64,000 bases of DNA. Origin: Salicibibacter cibi (GTDB taxonomy: Bacteria > Bacillota > Bacilli > Bacillales > Marinococcaceae). Numbering within the stretch: the stretch's first letter is position 1; each line of letters begins with the position of its first letter. A program made the position numbers and the translations under genes. The DNA is taken from NCBI RefSeq assembly GCF_016495865.1, contig NZ_CP054706.1, positions 2,604,001-2,668,000 of the forward strand. Direction: 5' to 3'. The notes beneath the pieces were generated by a model, which saw only the letters and a program-made list of their open reading frames with translations, ran no database searches and was not told the origin of the DNA. Shown in pieces: positions 34,015 through 43,955 of this stretch.

Positions 34015-34803
34015 TTAATCCAGAACCGTTACTTCAACGCTTTGTTGGCCGAAGTTGTTGGCTTCTTCTTTAGTGGAAACATGAAGGTCAATTTTTTCAC
34101 CATTGATGGCTCCTCCAGTATCCGCGGCAACTGCTTCACCGTAACCTTCAACATGAACGGTGGAACCGAGTGGAATCACATCAGGGTCAACCGCCACAAC
34201 ATTTGCATCCGGATCATTGTTAAGATCCTTGCCAGTGGCTGTTACCCCAGTGCACCCTTCACAATCCGCCGTGTAGGCTGTTGCATCCATTGTAAAACTG
34301 TTGCCTTCTGCTTCGGTAGAGTCTTCGCTTCCTGTGTTTTCTTCAGTTCCTTCATTTTCTTCAGTTGCTGTGTCTTCTTCGGTTGCTGGTTCTTCAGTTC
34401 CTTCGTTTCCTGTGTTTTCTTCGGTTACTGCTTCTTCTTCCGTTCCTTCGTCTTCAGTCGTTTCGTTGTTTCCATCGGTACTACCGTTAGAATCACTGGA
34501 AGTTATATTATTTAGTACTTCTTGCGTCTCAGGACCTGCTACGCCATAGAAGTTGCCGGCCGGAGAAGAAACCCCGTTATCCAGTTGAAAGTCTTGAACT
34601 GCACTTAACGTTCTCGGCCCAAAGGTATTCCCAGTTGACCCATTAAAATAACCTAGTTCCTTTAACGTTACTTGAAGCTCGTTGACATCTTCACCTACAT
34701 CTCCATTCGTTACTTGATATGATTCACTAAATGCAGCATCTGCCGCGGTTGGTAGTGAAATCATACCTACTGCTACTACCGCACTTACGATATATTTTTT
34801 CAT
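34015..34803 (-). CDS. Secreted peptidoglycan-binding 3D-domain protein (YocH-like)
   Basis: 262 aa. A signal peptide (MKKYIVSAVVAVGMISLPTA, cleaved near AADA) is followed by a PG_binding_1 domain (VNELQVTLKELGYFNG, about residues 40-100). A very acidic Thr/Glu low-complexity linker (about 105-170) leads to a C-terminal 3D double-psi barrel (MDATAYTADCEGCTGVTATG, DPDVIPLGSTVHV, AVAADTGGAI). The three conserved Asp residues that give the 3D domain its name are present. Such proteins cut or bind cell-wall glycan; Bacillus YocH is controlled by WalKR. Here the best start has only a weak ribosome binding site, while a strong orphan one lies about 80 bases upstream (separate entry). Confidence 0.87.
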   Translation of the reverse strand: MKKYIVSAVVAVGMISLPTAADAAFSESYQVTNGDVGEDVNELQVTLKELGYFNGSTGNTFGPRTLSAVQDFQLDNGVSSPAGNFYGVAGPETQEVLNNITSSDSNGSTDGNNETTEDEGTEEEAVTEENTGNEGTEEPATEEDTATEENEGTEENTGSEDSTEAEGNSFTMDATAYTADCEGCTGVTATGKDLNNDPDANVVAVDPDVIPLGSTVHVEGYGEAVAADTGGAINGEKIDLHVSTKEEANNFGQQSVEVTVLD

Positions 34804-34884
34804 AAAGATTCATTTACTCATCCACGTATTCGTAAATTTGATGGCAATTGCTTGAGTATCAAGCTACGTGATGATGTAAATGCA

Positions 34885-34946
34885 CACCTCCTAAATTATT
34901 TTTTAATCCGTCTATGGATTATAGTCACAGTAGTCGCAGCTTTCAA
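34885..34946 (-). promoter_or_regulatory. Promoter and orphan Shine-Dalgarno leader of the 3D-domain gene
   Basis: TTGAAA (34941-34946), a 17-base spacer and TATAAT (34918-34923) form an excellent minus-strand sigma-A promoter. AGGAGGTG (34885-34892) then lies about 20 nt into the transcript but 82 bases before the ATG, with no proper ORF behind it. This recalls 5' SD-like mRNA stabilisers. Upstream, TGTTGT-N5-TGTAAT on the plus strand is a near match to the WalR box TGTWAH-N5-TGTWAH. Confidence 0.65.
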
Positions 34947-34949
34947 TAA

Positions 34950-35335
34950 CTTTAATAGTTTTGTTGTCAAGGTGTAATATAGGGTTCGATTTCGAGATTA
35001 CGGGAAATAATTAATAAAAATTGGGAATTACTACTATACGCGTATAAACATACGGTTTATTTATACAAAGCCACGATAAATGTAATCTTTTTGTAATTTT
35101 TATAAGATGGGATTTTGAGCCTTTTGACCTTGAACTGATTCCCTTTTCCTATTACTTAAAGGGAAAAGTGGAAATTATCCGTATGGGGAGATTGCCGATA
35201 TTGTACTTATTCAATTGTACCTTCTGCTCCGATCGAGAAAGATCAGGAACTGGAGAAGGAATTATTAGCGGCCGGAGCACATGAAGCCGGCACGTATTGC
35301 ATCAGCAATACCAACCAAAGGAGATAATCTGACCT
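34950..35335. other. Intergenic region with a gene remnant
   Basis: An open frame at 35214-35327 encodes IVPSAPIEKDQELEKELLAA then GAHEAGTYCISNTN and a stop, with no start codon. It reads like the 3' end of a lost gene, family not recognised. The rest is AT-rich with no gene. Confidence 0.4.
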
Positions 35336-36871
35336 TTACGGATTATAATAGATCGGCGAATTCGGTCCAAGATCCCATCCGAAAAATACCCATACGAACA
35401 AGAGAAGAGACCAGGCGATCAAGAAAAATATCGAGAATGGCAACATCACGGAAATGAGCGTTCCGATGCCCATTTTCTTGTCGTATTGCTGAGCGAAGGC
35501 AATAATCACGGCAAAATACGTCATGAGCGGAGTGATGATATTCGTTGTCGAGTCCGCCACACGATACGTCGATTGGGTTAGCTCCGGTGAATAGCCGACC
35601 TGCATCATGATCGGGACGAAAACCGGAGCTAACATTGCCCACTTTGCCGATGCACTGCCGACGAATAGGTTAATAAACGCCGTAAGCAAGAGGAACCCGA
35701 TAAGGACCGGGAAGCCACCGATATCGAAATTATTCAGGAGTTCACCGCCGTAAATGCCGAGAATCAATCCCAGATTTGTTTCGTCAAAGTAAGCGATAAA
35801 TTGGCCTGCGGTAAAAGCAAGCACGATAAACATTGCCATAGAAGACATGGTATCGGACATTTGCTTGACGACGTCTGCATCGCTTCGCGTTTCTTTTGTC
35901 ACAATGCCGTAGACGAGCCCGGGGATGAAAAATAAAATAAGCAAAACAACGACAAGTGATTCCATAAAGGGGGACTCGACGATAGGCTGCGGGCCATCCC
36001 CACGCATCGGCCCCCATTCCGGCACGACGAGCAGGCTCATGGCCCCGGCCGCAATCAATACAGATACGACCGCCCATGTAATGCCTCTTTTTTCCGTAGC
36101 GCTGATCTGTTCCAGTTCCCCGCTAAATCCCCCATCCCAGACGCCAAGCCGCGGCTCTACAATTTTTTCCGAAACCCACGTGCCAACAATTGTTAATAAA
36201 AAAGTTGACGCGATAATAAACCAATAGTTCATCGCGATGTTCATCGTTTCCGCGTATTGCGGATCAATCGTTGCAGCTGCGCCCCGTGTGAGTTCGGCAA
36301 GCATAGGGTCAGTTGCCGACAGCAATAAATTGGCACTGAAGCCGCCGGATACACCGGCAAATGCCGTCGCCAACCCTGCAAGGGGATGGCGATTGAGTGC
36401 TGAATAGATGAGTGCGCCCAGCGGCGGAAGGACGACGTAACCTGCATCGGAAGCGACGCTGGACATAATGGCCGCGAACACTAAACCAGCTGTAATTAAG
36501 CGTTTGGGAATAGCAAGGACAAACCCGCGCAAGCAGGCGCTGATAAGACCGCTCTGTTCGCATACCCCGATCCCGAGCATCGTTGCCAGCACGACACCGA
36601 GCGGCGCAAAGCCGATGAAATTATCGACCATGCTCGTAAATATGTACTCAATCCCTTCCGCGGAGAGCAAATTCAAGACTTCAAGCGTTTCACCGGGTTC
36701 CGCGGGATCTTCCACGCTGATATCAAAACCGGCGACAATCGCGGAAATGATCATGACGATAATCGCTAAAATCGCGAATAATGTGACCGGATGGGGCAGC
36801 CTGTTGCCAGTTCTTTCGATAAAATCGAGAAAACGTTGGAAAAACCCTTTTCGTTTTGCTGTTTCTGCCAT
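35336..36871 (-). CDS. AbgT-family transporter
   Basis: 511-aa membrane transporter of the AbgT family (p-aminobenzoyl-glutamate uptake, or drug/metabolite efflux in some members). Conserved parts visible: NRLPHPVTLFAILAI near residue 20, FAPLGVVLATMLGIGVCEQSG near 95, SSVASDAGYVVLPPLGALIY near 140, and SASAKWAMLAPVFVPIMMQ near 420. Length and helices are normal. GGGGAAT precedes the ATG. Monocistronic. The remnant just downstream could have belonged to a partner hydrolase, but this is speculation. Confidence 0.9.
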   Translation of the reverse strand: MAETAKRKGFFQRFLDFIERTGNRLPHPVTLFAILAIIVMIISAIVAGFDISVEDPAEPGETLEVLNLLSAEGIEYIFTSMVDNFIGFAPLGVVLATMLGIGVCEQSGLISACLRGFVLAIPKRLITAGLVFAAIMSSVASDAGYVVLPPLGALIYSALNRHPLAGLATAFAGVSGGFSANLLLSATDPMLAELTRGAAATIDPQYAETMNIAMNYWFIIASTFLLTIVGTWVSEKIVEPRLGVWDGGFSGELEQISATEKRGITWAVVSVLIAAGAMSLLVVPEWGPMRGDGPQPIVESPFMESLVVVLLILFFIPGLVYGIVTKETRSDADVVKQMSDTMSSMAMFIVLAFTAGQFIAYFDETNLGLILGIYGGELLNNFDIGGFPVLIGFLLLTAFINLFVGSASAKWAMLAPVFVPIMMQVGYSPELTQSTYRVADSTTNIITPLMTYFAVIIAFAQQYDKKMGIGTLISVMLPFSIFFLIAWSLLLFVWVFFGWDLGPNSPIYYNP

Positions 36872-36955
36872 ACCAATTCCCCTTCTTCGGGATAAAAAAA
36901 GACCCTTTTTTTGGTATTGTCACTCAAATGGGCCTTTCTATGTATGGGGAACAAC

Positions 36956-36992
36956 AAAAAGCTGATTTCAATCGTGCGCATTGAAATCAGCA
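36956..36992 (-). terminator. Terminator of the coiled-coil gene
   Basis: Perfect 12-bp stem GCTGATTTCAAT/ATTGAAATCAGC with five T's on the minus strand, ten bases after the stop at 37003. Confidence 0.85.
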
Positions 36993-37002
36993 AGTCCCGA
37001 TA

Positions 37003-37274
37003 TTAATGAACAGCCACCTTTAGCCTATGAATTTCCATATCGTGCTCTGCGACTTTATCACGCAAATAACTGATGTCGACATTTTGGCTTCTTGATTCCT
37101 TCAACACTTTATGCAGTTGCTTAGATTCTGCATGGCGCTGTCGGCTCAATTGCCTTTCTTCTGCAAATTCGATTTCCATCCCATCCATTCGCGTGATCAA
37201 TTCCTTGCTGATTTTATTATTCTCGCCGACCATTTGATATGTCTCTCGATACGATCCATGCGTTCTTCACTCAT
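37003..37274 (-). pseudogene. Small coiled-coil protein gene, one-base frameshift
   Basis: ATG 37274, with GAGAGGGG upstream, starts MSEERMDRIERHI. The frame then goes wrong (WSARIIKSARN, stop), while the frame opened at 37233 continues MVGENNKISKELITRMDGME to the end. Adding one A to the AAA run at about 37233 would give a single 90-aa coiled-coil protein related to that at 1349-1660. A genuine mutation or a sequencing error. Confidence 0.7.
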
Positions 37275-37372
37275 GCCGTCCCCTCTCTTTCGATTATTTT
37301 TAGCGCATTGTATCTCTCTATTATCTATTATATAGAATATTCGTTCCCTTTCCAATGAAATTTTAGTCCTTT

Positions 37373-38646
37373 TTATTTCCCCACCAACCCTTGGTGCAAA
37401 TCCTCCGCCAACAGCGACAATAGCCCTTCCTGATATCCGGCTTTTCCCTCCTCTTTCATTTCGCGTACGACCGGCAGCAGTGCTTCATTGGTTACATTCA
37501 AAAGCTTGGCCAAGCGTTCCGCTTCCATATGATTATCCGATAGCGACTGATGATAAGACGAAACATCCATCCGCCATAACTTAGCGCCATAAGGATAACG
37601 AGCAAGCAAACGGTCTGCCATCGCTACTCCTTCGGGGTCGATATCACCGGCATAAACAAGCGTGACGTTGGAATCGACGAGCATATCCATCAATTGCAAT
37701 GCCGCTAACTTGAATTGCCCGTGTGTGCAAATGAGAGGTGCGTTGGGAACAGAATCTAAGAGACTTGAATACACGCCGGAATTTTCCACGATCCATACCC
37801 GATCGGCGATTGCCGGATAAACATCAGTTATCCGTTGCAATTCGCGTAAGGGATATTGAGCACGGATTGTGTATCCACAGCTGCCTGCCATAAAGGGTGT
37901 ACTGTTTCTCCAACATCCGCCAGCAGATTCGCCACCGTGACATTGTTTGTAATATCATCCCGAAGGATATAAAAAGATTCCAGAAGTCTTGTCGCCTCTT
38001 CACTCCCATTGATAGGAGGACACCCGCTTTTAATCTGCAATACGTGCATCAAAAGCTTGCCGGCATCTTGGTTCATGTCAAAAGTGTGCGGATCCCCGCT
38101 CACCTTCTGGCTAAACACCGGCAATCGGATCGGCTCCTCGGTAAGGTTTCGAACCGCATCATGGAGAACTGGCACTAGCTCGGCTAACCTTCCGCTTTCA
38201 AGCAACCGGTATACCCAATAGGTATCCGGACCACGCGTGCGCAAATAATCGAACCAGTGTGTGAGATCCGGATATTGCGCTCCCCAATGCACGAGCGTTC
38301 GTTCTTCCGACTCTCGTTTTTGTTCGTGGGTTTCTTTTTTGGAAACGATTTTTTCATTAAAGTAACCTTCCAACAACGCGCGGACACCTACACCGGCAAA
38401 GCGTGTCTCACCCAGTTTCTTTTCAAAGCGAAGCAAATAGATCTTCTTTTTTTGTAAAAGAACCTCTTTCGTACTGCCAAAAAAAACAGCAATCTCCTCA
38501 AGCTCTGTGTCTTTGAAATCTGTAATATCGACAGATCCCCCCACGCGCCCGAGTGATTCCATTTTTTTGCGAAAAAGAGGAAAGAGCCGTCGAAAACCGC
38601 TCTTTCCTTGAAAATAGGCTAATGCTTCATCCAACATCTTTCTCAC
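37373..38646 (-). pseudogene. jetD: Wadjet type II nuclease subunit JetD (DUF2399), one-base frameshift
   Basis: JetD is the nuclease that cuts plasmid DNA for the Wadjet SMC complex. The N-terminal ORF (37828-38646) has the TIGR02679 region (FRRLFPLFRKKMESLGRVGG). The C-terminal ORF (37373-37891) has the topoVI-A-like TOPRIM residues ENSGVYSSLLD, CTHGQFKLAALQLMD and VYAGDIDPEG. They overlap out of frame near 37845, where the sequence ATCCCTTACGC would read on as NIPLRELQRITD if CCC were CCCC. A single-base deletion is therefore the simplest reading. If real, cleavage is lost; if error, the system is complete. Its start overlaps the jetC stop (ATGA). Confidence 0.9.
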
Positions 38647-41600
38647 ACCTCAACCGGTTCGGGCATTTGCATTGCGATCTTCTCTCCGTTCCAACGATAA
38701 TGGATCGTCGTCACGTAATCGGCGTTCTTCGCGCGCAATAATTCATAGATCGAAAGGGACGGTACCGTATCATAGTCGCCCCAAAGCACCTGTGAATTCA
38801 TAATGTAATCAAATCCGAGTTGTTCCACGACTTCAAACATTTCCCGAATATTATTCTCATCCACGCCTGCAAAGGCTTCGTCCAAGGAAATAATGTAAGG
38901 CGCTTGCGGGGACGCTTCTTGATAGCGAGAATAGCAAGCAGTCAAAAGCGGAATATACATGGCCAATGCTTTTTCGCCCCCGCTGAATTTATAAAACTGG
39001 TTATTGGAAAGTTCACGTACCGGCTCGTTCGTACGTTGAAAATAAATCTTGAACGAAAACCATTTTCGGTAGTCGAGGACTTCTTTTAAGACTTGCAAAA
39101 GTGTCTCTCCGTCCCCTTCGTCTTGAATCAGCTGTTTTGCACGGGCAATCTTTGAACGAAAATGGGTCGTTATCCGTTCCAAATCTTCGTCTTTCAGCAG
39201 CTTTGCATCTTGCTTTAAATGGTGTACAAGATCCCGGGTATCCATCTCATCTTCCGACTCCGCCGTGCGTGGTTTCCATTTGATCGAAAAGGTCAGCCCG
39301 GAAGAGATGTTGCGGCTGCCCATGATTTTGTTCATTTCTTTCGTCCACATTTCAGCGCGGCGAATGCGGCTGCGCAGCTTCATTCCGACGGATTTAAATA
39401 AAATTTCTTCGTACAACTCTTTATCCGCTTCGTTTAATATATCTTGTTGGCGTTCCTGCTCTTCGTTTACATAGGCAGCAACGGCATATGGGCTGACGGA
39501 TTGGCCGCGCATGTACAATTCGATCATGCGCCGTTCCGATTTCGTTTCCCACGTCCGGAGCATCATTTGTTCTTCTTCGGATTGATACGCTTCCAGCTCT
39601 TCGGGGAGATTTTCCGAGACCGTATAATCTTTCATGCGATATTCCATCAGATCCGTTTGCTGTTCGTGAAACTGGTTCGTCAAATGCCGTTCAAACGCGG
39701 CAGCATTTTGGTCTTTCACGAACGCCCCGTATTGCTTCATCGTTTCCGATACAAGGTCGCTGAAAGATTGCGGGCCATCCTCTCCAAAAACAAAGCCGCG
39801 CTTCCACTCCTTCTCAACGGTCGCATGCCACAGGTTACGCAACTGACGGGTGAACGCAATTGCCCGTTCTTTGTCCTGGATCTCTTTATCACCATTTTCA
39901 GCATGGACGCGCTTGGCGGGTACAGTTTGTTTTTTCTCGTCCAGCCCCTCGCGCACTTCCTGCAAACGCTTTTGCACACGTTGAATTTCTTCTCGAAGGT
40001 CTTGGACGCCGGCGGAGGCCAGTTGCTTTTCCAGTTGTTCGATGTTCAGGCGAATGCCGCTAAGTTCAGCATTTTCGTGATTGTACTCCCCTTTTAACTC
40101 ATCGACATCTTCTTTTAATTCCTCAAGCCGCTCGCTGAGCTCCGTCAACCGTTCTGTCGTTCGTTGCTTTTGGTCATGCAAACGTTGAAGCGTGAGGAGG
40201 TCTTGCGTGTAGGCGGTCATGTCTTCTTTGGCATGGCGGTAAGTTTTCCAATCTGCCTGAAGTTCGACATCCTTTGTCTTTTCCCCAACCTCCATCTTTT
40301 TCTCTCTTAATTCCCGGTCCAAATGCTTTGAGGTTTCCACTAAACGTTCCACCCGTTGATTCAAGTGGCTAAGGTTGGCTCGTGTTGCCTCCAATTGCCG
40401 CCAAATTTCCCGCAGGTCGCTGTCATCCGGAAATGTTTGCAAGTTGGATTCCAAAGCCTTCATTTTTTCCTCTGCGCCATTCTTTATTTGTTGAACGTGC
40501 GCACGGGTCGATTCTACACCCGTAATCTCTTCCTGCAGACGTTCGATTTGTTCCTCGCGATACTTTGCACGGGCGGTGCGACCAACAAAACGCACCCGTT
40601 CCAGAGGCTGGGCATGCCCTTTCAAGAGCCCAATTCGATAACTGCCATCAAGATCAAACGTGGCCTCTCCTTCGCTCTCGCTGCCAATCATGATACTTCG
40701 GAGCGCATCATCAATCGTTTCAGCCCTCAGTCGGCTTTCGTCAGGCAACTCCGGCCGAAGGTAATCGGCAAGGGTCGGTACCATCATTTTCGGTTGCGGC
40801 ATGAGCACACGGTCATAGGTCAGGCTGAAATCGTTCCCATCGGTCACGAGCGCATCTAACAGGCCGGCATCAATGAGCGCGGATTCAATTCGAACGCGCG
40901 TATCCTCCGGCACATCTTCCAAAAATTCAACGGACGCATACAAAGATTCAAAGGCAATGCCCTTGTCTTTCAAGTGTCGGCGCGCTTCGATCGTTGCTTT
41001 TTGTGTGTCAGGCTCAGGATCTTTCTTCGTTTTCCAAGTGTGTAATTCTTCTTCAAGTTCTGCTTTCTGCTTGTCGAGCTCCCCAATCTCGACGTCGCGT
41101 TTAGCGATGATTGTTTTTTGTTTGCTGACAAATTGATCGGTTAACGCGCGAAAAGGGGCGCGCACATCCTCGTAATTGCTGTCGGCGTACAGTTGGTAAA
41201 TCATGCGCGTGGATTGCTGAAAGGCCGATTCCCCGCTATCCTTCAACAGTTCCGATGCTTCCAGCCAAGCTCGAATCGCTTCGGCTTGTTTTTCTTTTTC
41301 TTCATCGAAGGTCCGTGTCCACTCCCGTTCTTCATGGCGGACTTGTTCGAGGTGTTGCTGTTCCTCATCCAACTCTTTTTTCTGCGCCATCACCTTTTCT
41401 TTTAAATCGGAAAACGCACGCAACGTTTCTTCACCGTCTGCGAGCAAGCGCTCGTGCTTTTTGGCTTCTTTTTCCCACAGCATAAACGCAAACGCCTCGT
41501 CCGCTGTCTTCTTATAGTCGTCGGCGTTTTGCGTATGACCCGAAAAAGCTGCTTCATCCGCGAGCATTTCCAGTTTTTCCAATTGATCCTGCACGTCTTG

Positions 41601-42764
41601 ATGGACGCGCTCGGCCTCTGCCTCTACCTCTCGAATGCGGGTCTTCGTATCAAATTCTTGCCGTTCTTTGTTTTCTTGTTTCGCCTCAAGCGCTTCGACT
41701 TTTTGTTGCTGGTTTTTTTCGCGCTCGCGCTCAGCACCCAGTTCCTTTTCCATGTCCCACACTTCATGGGAGCTTAGGCGTTCTTCATGTTTGACGAGCG
41801 TATCTTGTTCAAGGCCAAGCTGTTCGATCTCTTCTTCCAAACCGGAAATCTCTGCAAGGAGGGTCCGCTGGCGTTCTTGCATCTCCGCTAAACGTTTTTC
41901 ATCATTGACCAGACGTTTATCCGCTTTTTGATATTCATCCACTTGGTCAGCAAGCAACCGTTGATTGTAACGGTCATAGGCTTTGTTCAACTTGCCTAAC
42001 GCTTCCTGCTCCCGATCGAGTTGTTCCATTTGTTGCTTCGTCTGGTCCATCTGTTCAATCGTGTCCGACAAATGGCGTAAATCTTCATCCGTAAGCGGAG
42101 GCAAAGCCGCTTCCAGTATTTCATAGATCGCCGTCGGTCGATAATCTTTAGAAAGTTTCGGACTGCGGATTTGAATTAAAAGCTTAATCAATTCTTCATA
42201 AGCATCGAGCGTTGAAAAGCCAAACACATGACGATTGACGAGTTTCATATATTCATGTTGCGTTTGCACAACCGTACCGCCGTCAGCCATTCGATGTTCC
42301 AATTCCACTCGGGAAAGAGGAATTTTTTTCTCCTTTTCCTTTTTATACAGAAAAAAATCTTCACCGATACGGCGGTTATCGGTGATGACAAACCCCCAGA
42401 ATTTCATTTGCTTATGGCGCTTTGCCTGCAGACCGATGCCTGTCGTGACATATTGATCGCTATTCGCCCGTTTATATTCAATAAATAAATAACCGGTCCG
42501 TTCATCCCGATCAACGACTTCCTGCTCGCCAAGCAAGTAATCTTCCATTCGCCGCGCCCGGGAACCGAACGGATCCAAACGGTCCGGCGACTTGCGGCCA
42601 TCGAGCAGCACCGGCAGAAAGCTTTGCATCGTCACCGATTTTCCCGAGCCGTTGCTGCCGCGGAGCAAAAGCTTGCCGTCTTCAAAATCAAACATTTCCT
42701 CATCGTAATACCAAAAATTCAAAAGACCTGCCCGATTCATTTGCCACTTATTTTCCGCACTCAT
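38643..42764 (-). CDS. jetC: Wadjet type II SMC-like ATPase JetC
   Basis: 1373-aa SMC/MukB-like motor. Walker A RGSNGSGKSVTMQSF lies at residues 35-49. A long coiled-coil arm with a hinge-like segment near the middle (about 610-720) follows. The C-terminal half-site has the ABC signature FSGGEKALAMYIPLL (about 1258) and Walker B YIISLDEAFAGVD (about 1290). This is the TIGR02680 family of type II Wadjet. With JetA and JetB it loop-extrudes and senses small circular DNA. The start overlaps the jetB stop by four bases. Length and motifs are intact. Confidence 0.95.
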   Translation of the reverse strand: MSAENKWQMNRAGLLNFWYYDEEMFDFEDGKLLLRGSNGSGKSVTMQSFLPVLLDGRKSPDRLDPFGSRARRMEDYLLGEQEVVDRDERTGYLFIEYKRANSDQYVTTGIGLQAKRHKQMKFWGFVITDNRRIGEDFFLYKKEKEKKIPLSRVELEHRMADGGTVVQTQHEYMKLVNRHVFGFSTLDAYEELIKLLIQIRSPKLSKDYRPTAIYEILEAALPPLTDEDLRHLSDTIEQMDQTKQQMEQLDREQEALGKLNKAYDRYNQRLLADQVDEYQKADKRLVNDEKRLAEMQERQRTLLAEISGLEEEIEQLGLEQDTLVKHEERLSSHEVWDMEKELGAEREREKNQQQKVEALEAKQENKERQEFDTKTRIREVEAEAERVHQDVQDQLEKLEMLADEAAFSGHTQNADDYKKTADEAFAFMLWEKEAKKHERLLADGEETLRAFSDLKEKVMAQKKELDEEQQHLEQVRHEEREWTRTFDEEKEKQAEAIRAWLEASELLKDSGESAFQQSTRMIYQLYADSNYEDVRAPFRALTDQFVSKQKTIIAKRDVEIGELDKQKAELEEELHTWKTKKDPEPDTQKATIEARRHLKDKGIAFESLYASVEFLEDVPEDTRVRIESALIDAGLLDALVTDGNDFSLTYDRVLMPQPKMMVPTLADYLRPELPDESRLRAETIDDALRSIMIGSESEGEATFDLDGSYRIGLLKGHAQPLERVRFVGRTARAKYREEQIERLQEEITGVESTRAHVQQIKNGAEEKMKALESNLQTFPDDSDLREIWRQLEATRANLSHLNQRVERLVETSKHLDRELREKKMEVGEKTKDVELQADWKTYRHAKEDMTAYTQDLLTLQRLHDQKQRTTERLTELSERLEELKEDVDELKGEYNHENAELSGIRLNIEQLEKQLASAGVQDLREEIQRVQKRLQEVREGLDEKKQTVPAKRVHAENGDKEIQDKERAIAFTRQLRNLWHATVEKEWKRGFVFGEDGPQSFSDLVSETMKQYGAFVKDQNAAAFERHLTNQFHEQQTDLMEYRMKDYTVSENLPEELEAYQSEEEQMMLRTWETKSERRMIELYMRGQSVSPYAVAAYVNEEQERQQDILNEADKELYEEILFKSVGMKLRSRIRRAEMWTKEMNKIMGSRNISSGLTFSIKWKPRTAESEDEMDTRDLVHHLKQDAKLLKDEDLERITTHFRSKIARAKQLIQDEGDGETLLQVLKEVLDYRKWFSFKIYFQRTNEPVRELSNNQFYKFSGGEKALAMYIPLLTACYSRYQEASPQAPYIISLDEAFAGVDENNIREMFEVVEQLGFDYIMNSQVLWGDYDTVPSLSIYELLRAKNADYVTTIHYRWNGEKIAMQMPEPVEV

Positions 42765-43909
42765 GTGGATGCCTCCTTATCGTAATCCCGGGGATAAATC
42801 CCGTACATCCGTCCAAACCCTGATTGCAACACGAGGATACCGGTTTCATCTTCCACGTAAGCCATTTCCCAACTTTCGAGCGTGTCAATGAGGTCTTGGG
42901 TAATCGCCCGCGACGTCGCCTCCCGGTAATGCTTGCTCCACCCGTGCCCAACCTTCGTCTGCAACTTCTCCGCCAGTTGCTCAACTTCAGGGAGAGGCAG
43001 ACGGATCTCGCCTAATTCCGTCACCTCGTAACGATCGAGTTCCGATCTAATCTCGGATGCCATATGTAAAAGGACATCCATAATGCCTTTCTGATCGGGA
43101 AACAAGGTATAGCGTTGTTTTCGTTCATGAATGACGAGCATTGCCGCGTTTTTATACAACTCCAATGAAAAAGGGGTATGCGCTTCGAAATCGTCACGCA
43201 GCCGGTTTCGGTAATTACGCAAGTAAGCAAAATCAAGGTCTGATTCCGATTCCCGGTAAACGACCGGTGACAGCATCAATTTCCGGTATACCCGCTTCCG
43301 GCGTTCATCATCGGTGTGACGTTCCCATTCGCTGTCGAGAAGGTCTCCGATAGACTGAAAGCGAAACAAATCATCCGAATACGCGCGCATGAAATAACGA
43401 GCATATACGGTTACTTCATAGAGCACATCCTCATCTTCATTATGGGTAAACTGATCGACATCGCCGTCCACCGTTTTAATAATCGACAGCTCCACCATCA
43501 TTTTCAACGCACGCACGAGCGCTTTGCGATGCCGATACATCGTCCAATCAAGGGGCAACGTACCGGGATACATCTCGGCGATGTCTTCGGCCAAATCGGA
43601 AAGCAAAAACTGCTCGTCAACGGCGCGTCGTTCGGTAAATGCCAATCCGCAACAAAAAATCCCGTAATCCATCGGCTCCTTAAAAGCTTGAATCCCCATC
43701 CACGCTTTTGGTTCAACCGGAATTTTCTCAAGCTTGATAAAATGTTGGTGGATGATGAGGTCAAACCCGAATTTATCGGCAACGTAGCGCTTCAGCGCGT
43801 GTTCCCGCTCACGAATCAACTGGTAAGCATCAGGGTCTTTGGCCCGAACAATCCAAAAGCGCTCAAACAAAAGCGCGAGCGCGTCCGTTGCTTTTTCATC
43901 GAATTCCAT
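42761..43909 (-). CDS. jetB: Wadjet type II subunit JetB (DUF2398)
   Basis: About 382 aa, the TIGR02678/DUF2398 family, a winged-helix kite-like subunit of the Wadjet complex. Family features: ALALLFERFWIVRAKDPDAY near the start, DYGIFCCGLAFTE at about 85, and a C-terminal WEMAYVEDETGILVLQSGFGR. I start at ATG 43909 because AAGGGAG precedes it; a longer ORF runs to 43978. The gap to jetA is 46 bases; it overlaps jetC by ATGA. Intact. Confidence 0.92.
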   Translation of the reverse strand: MEFDEKATDALALLFERFWIVRAKDPDAYQLIREREHALKRYVADKFGFDLIIHQHFIKLEKIPVEPKAWMGIQAFKEPMDYGIFCCGLAFTERRAVDEQFLLSDLAEDIAEMYPGTLPLDWTMYRHRKALVRALKMMVELSIIKTVDGDVDQFTHNEDEDVLYEVTVYARYFMRAYSDDLFRFQSIGDLLDSEWERHTDDERRKRVYRKLMLSPVVYRESESDLDFAYLRNYRNRLRDDFEAHTPFSLELYKNAAMLVIHERKQRYTLFPDQKGIMDVLLHMASEIRSELDRYEVTELGEIRLPLPEVEQLAEKLQTKVGHGWSKHYREATSRAITQDLIDTLESWEMAYVEDETGILVLQSGFGRMYGIYPRDYDKEAST

Positions 43910-43955
43910 GGTCGGTCGCTCCCTTCTCGGTCCAGATAATCTGGCACCTCCGACT

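Noticed and set aside
34042..34515. Cys/Phe-rich plus-strand ORF
   Set aside because: Antisense shadow of the Glu/Thr linker of the 3D-domain protein.
36873..36960. Leader of the AbgT gene as a riboswitch
   Set aside because: Only a loose GACCC/GGG pairing next to A and T runs is visible; no known aptamer core.
39444..40097. 217-aa plus-strand ORF
   Set aside because: It is antisense to the middle of jetC, Phe/Leu-rich as expected for a shadow of a coiled coil, and has no ribosome binding site.
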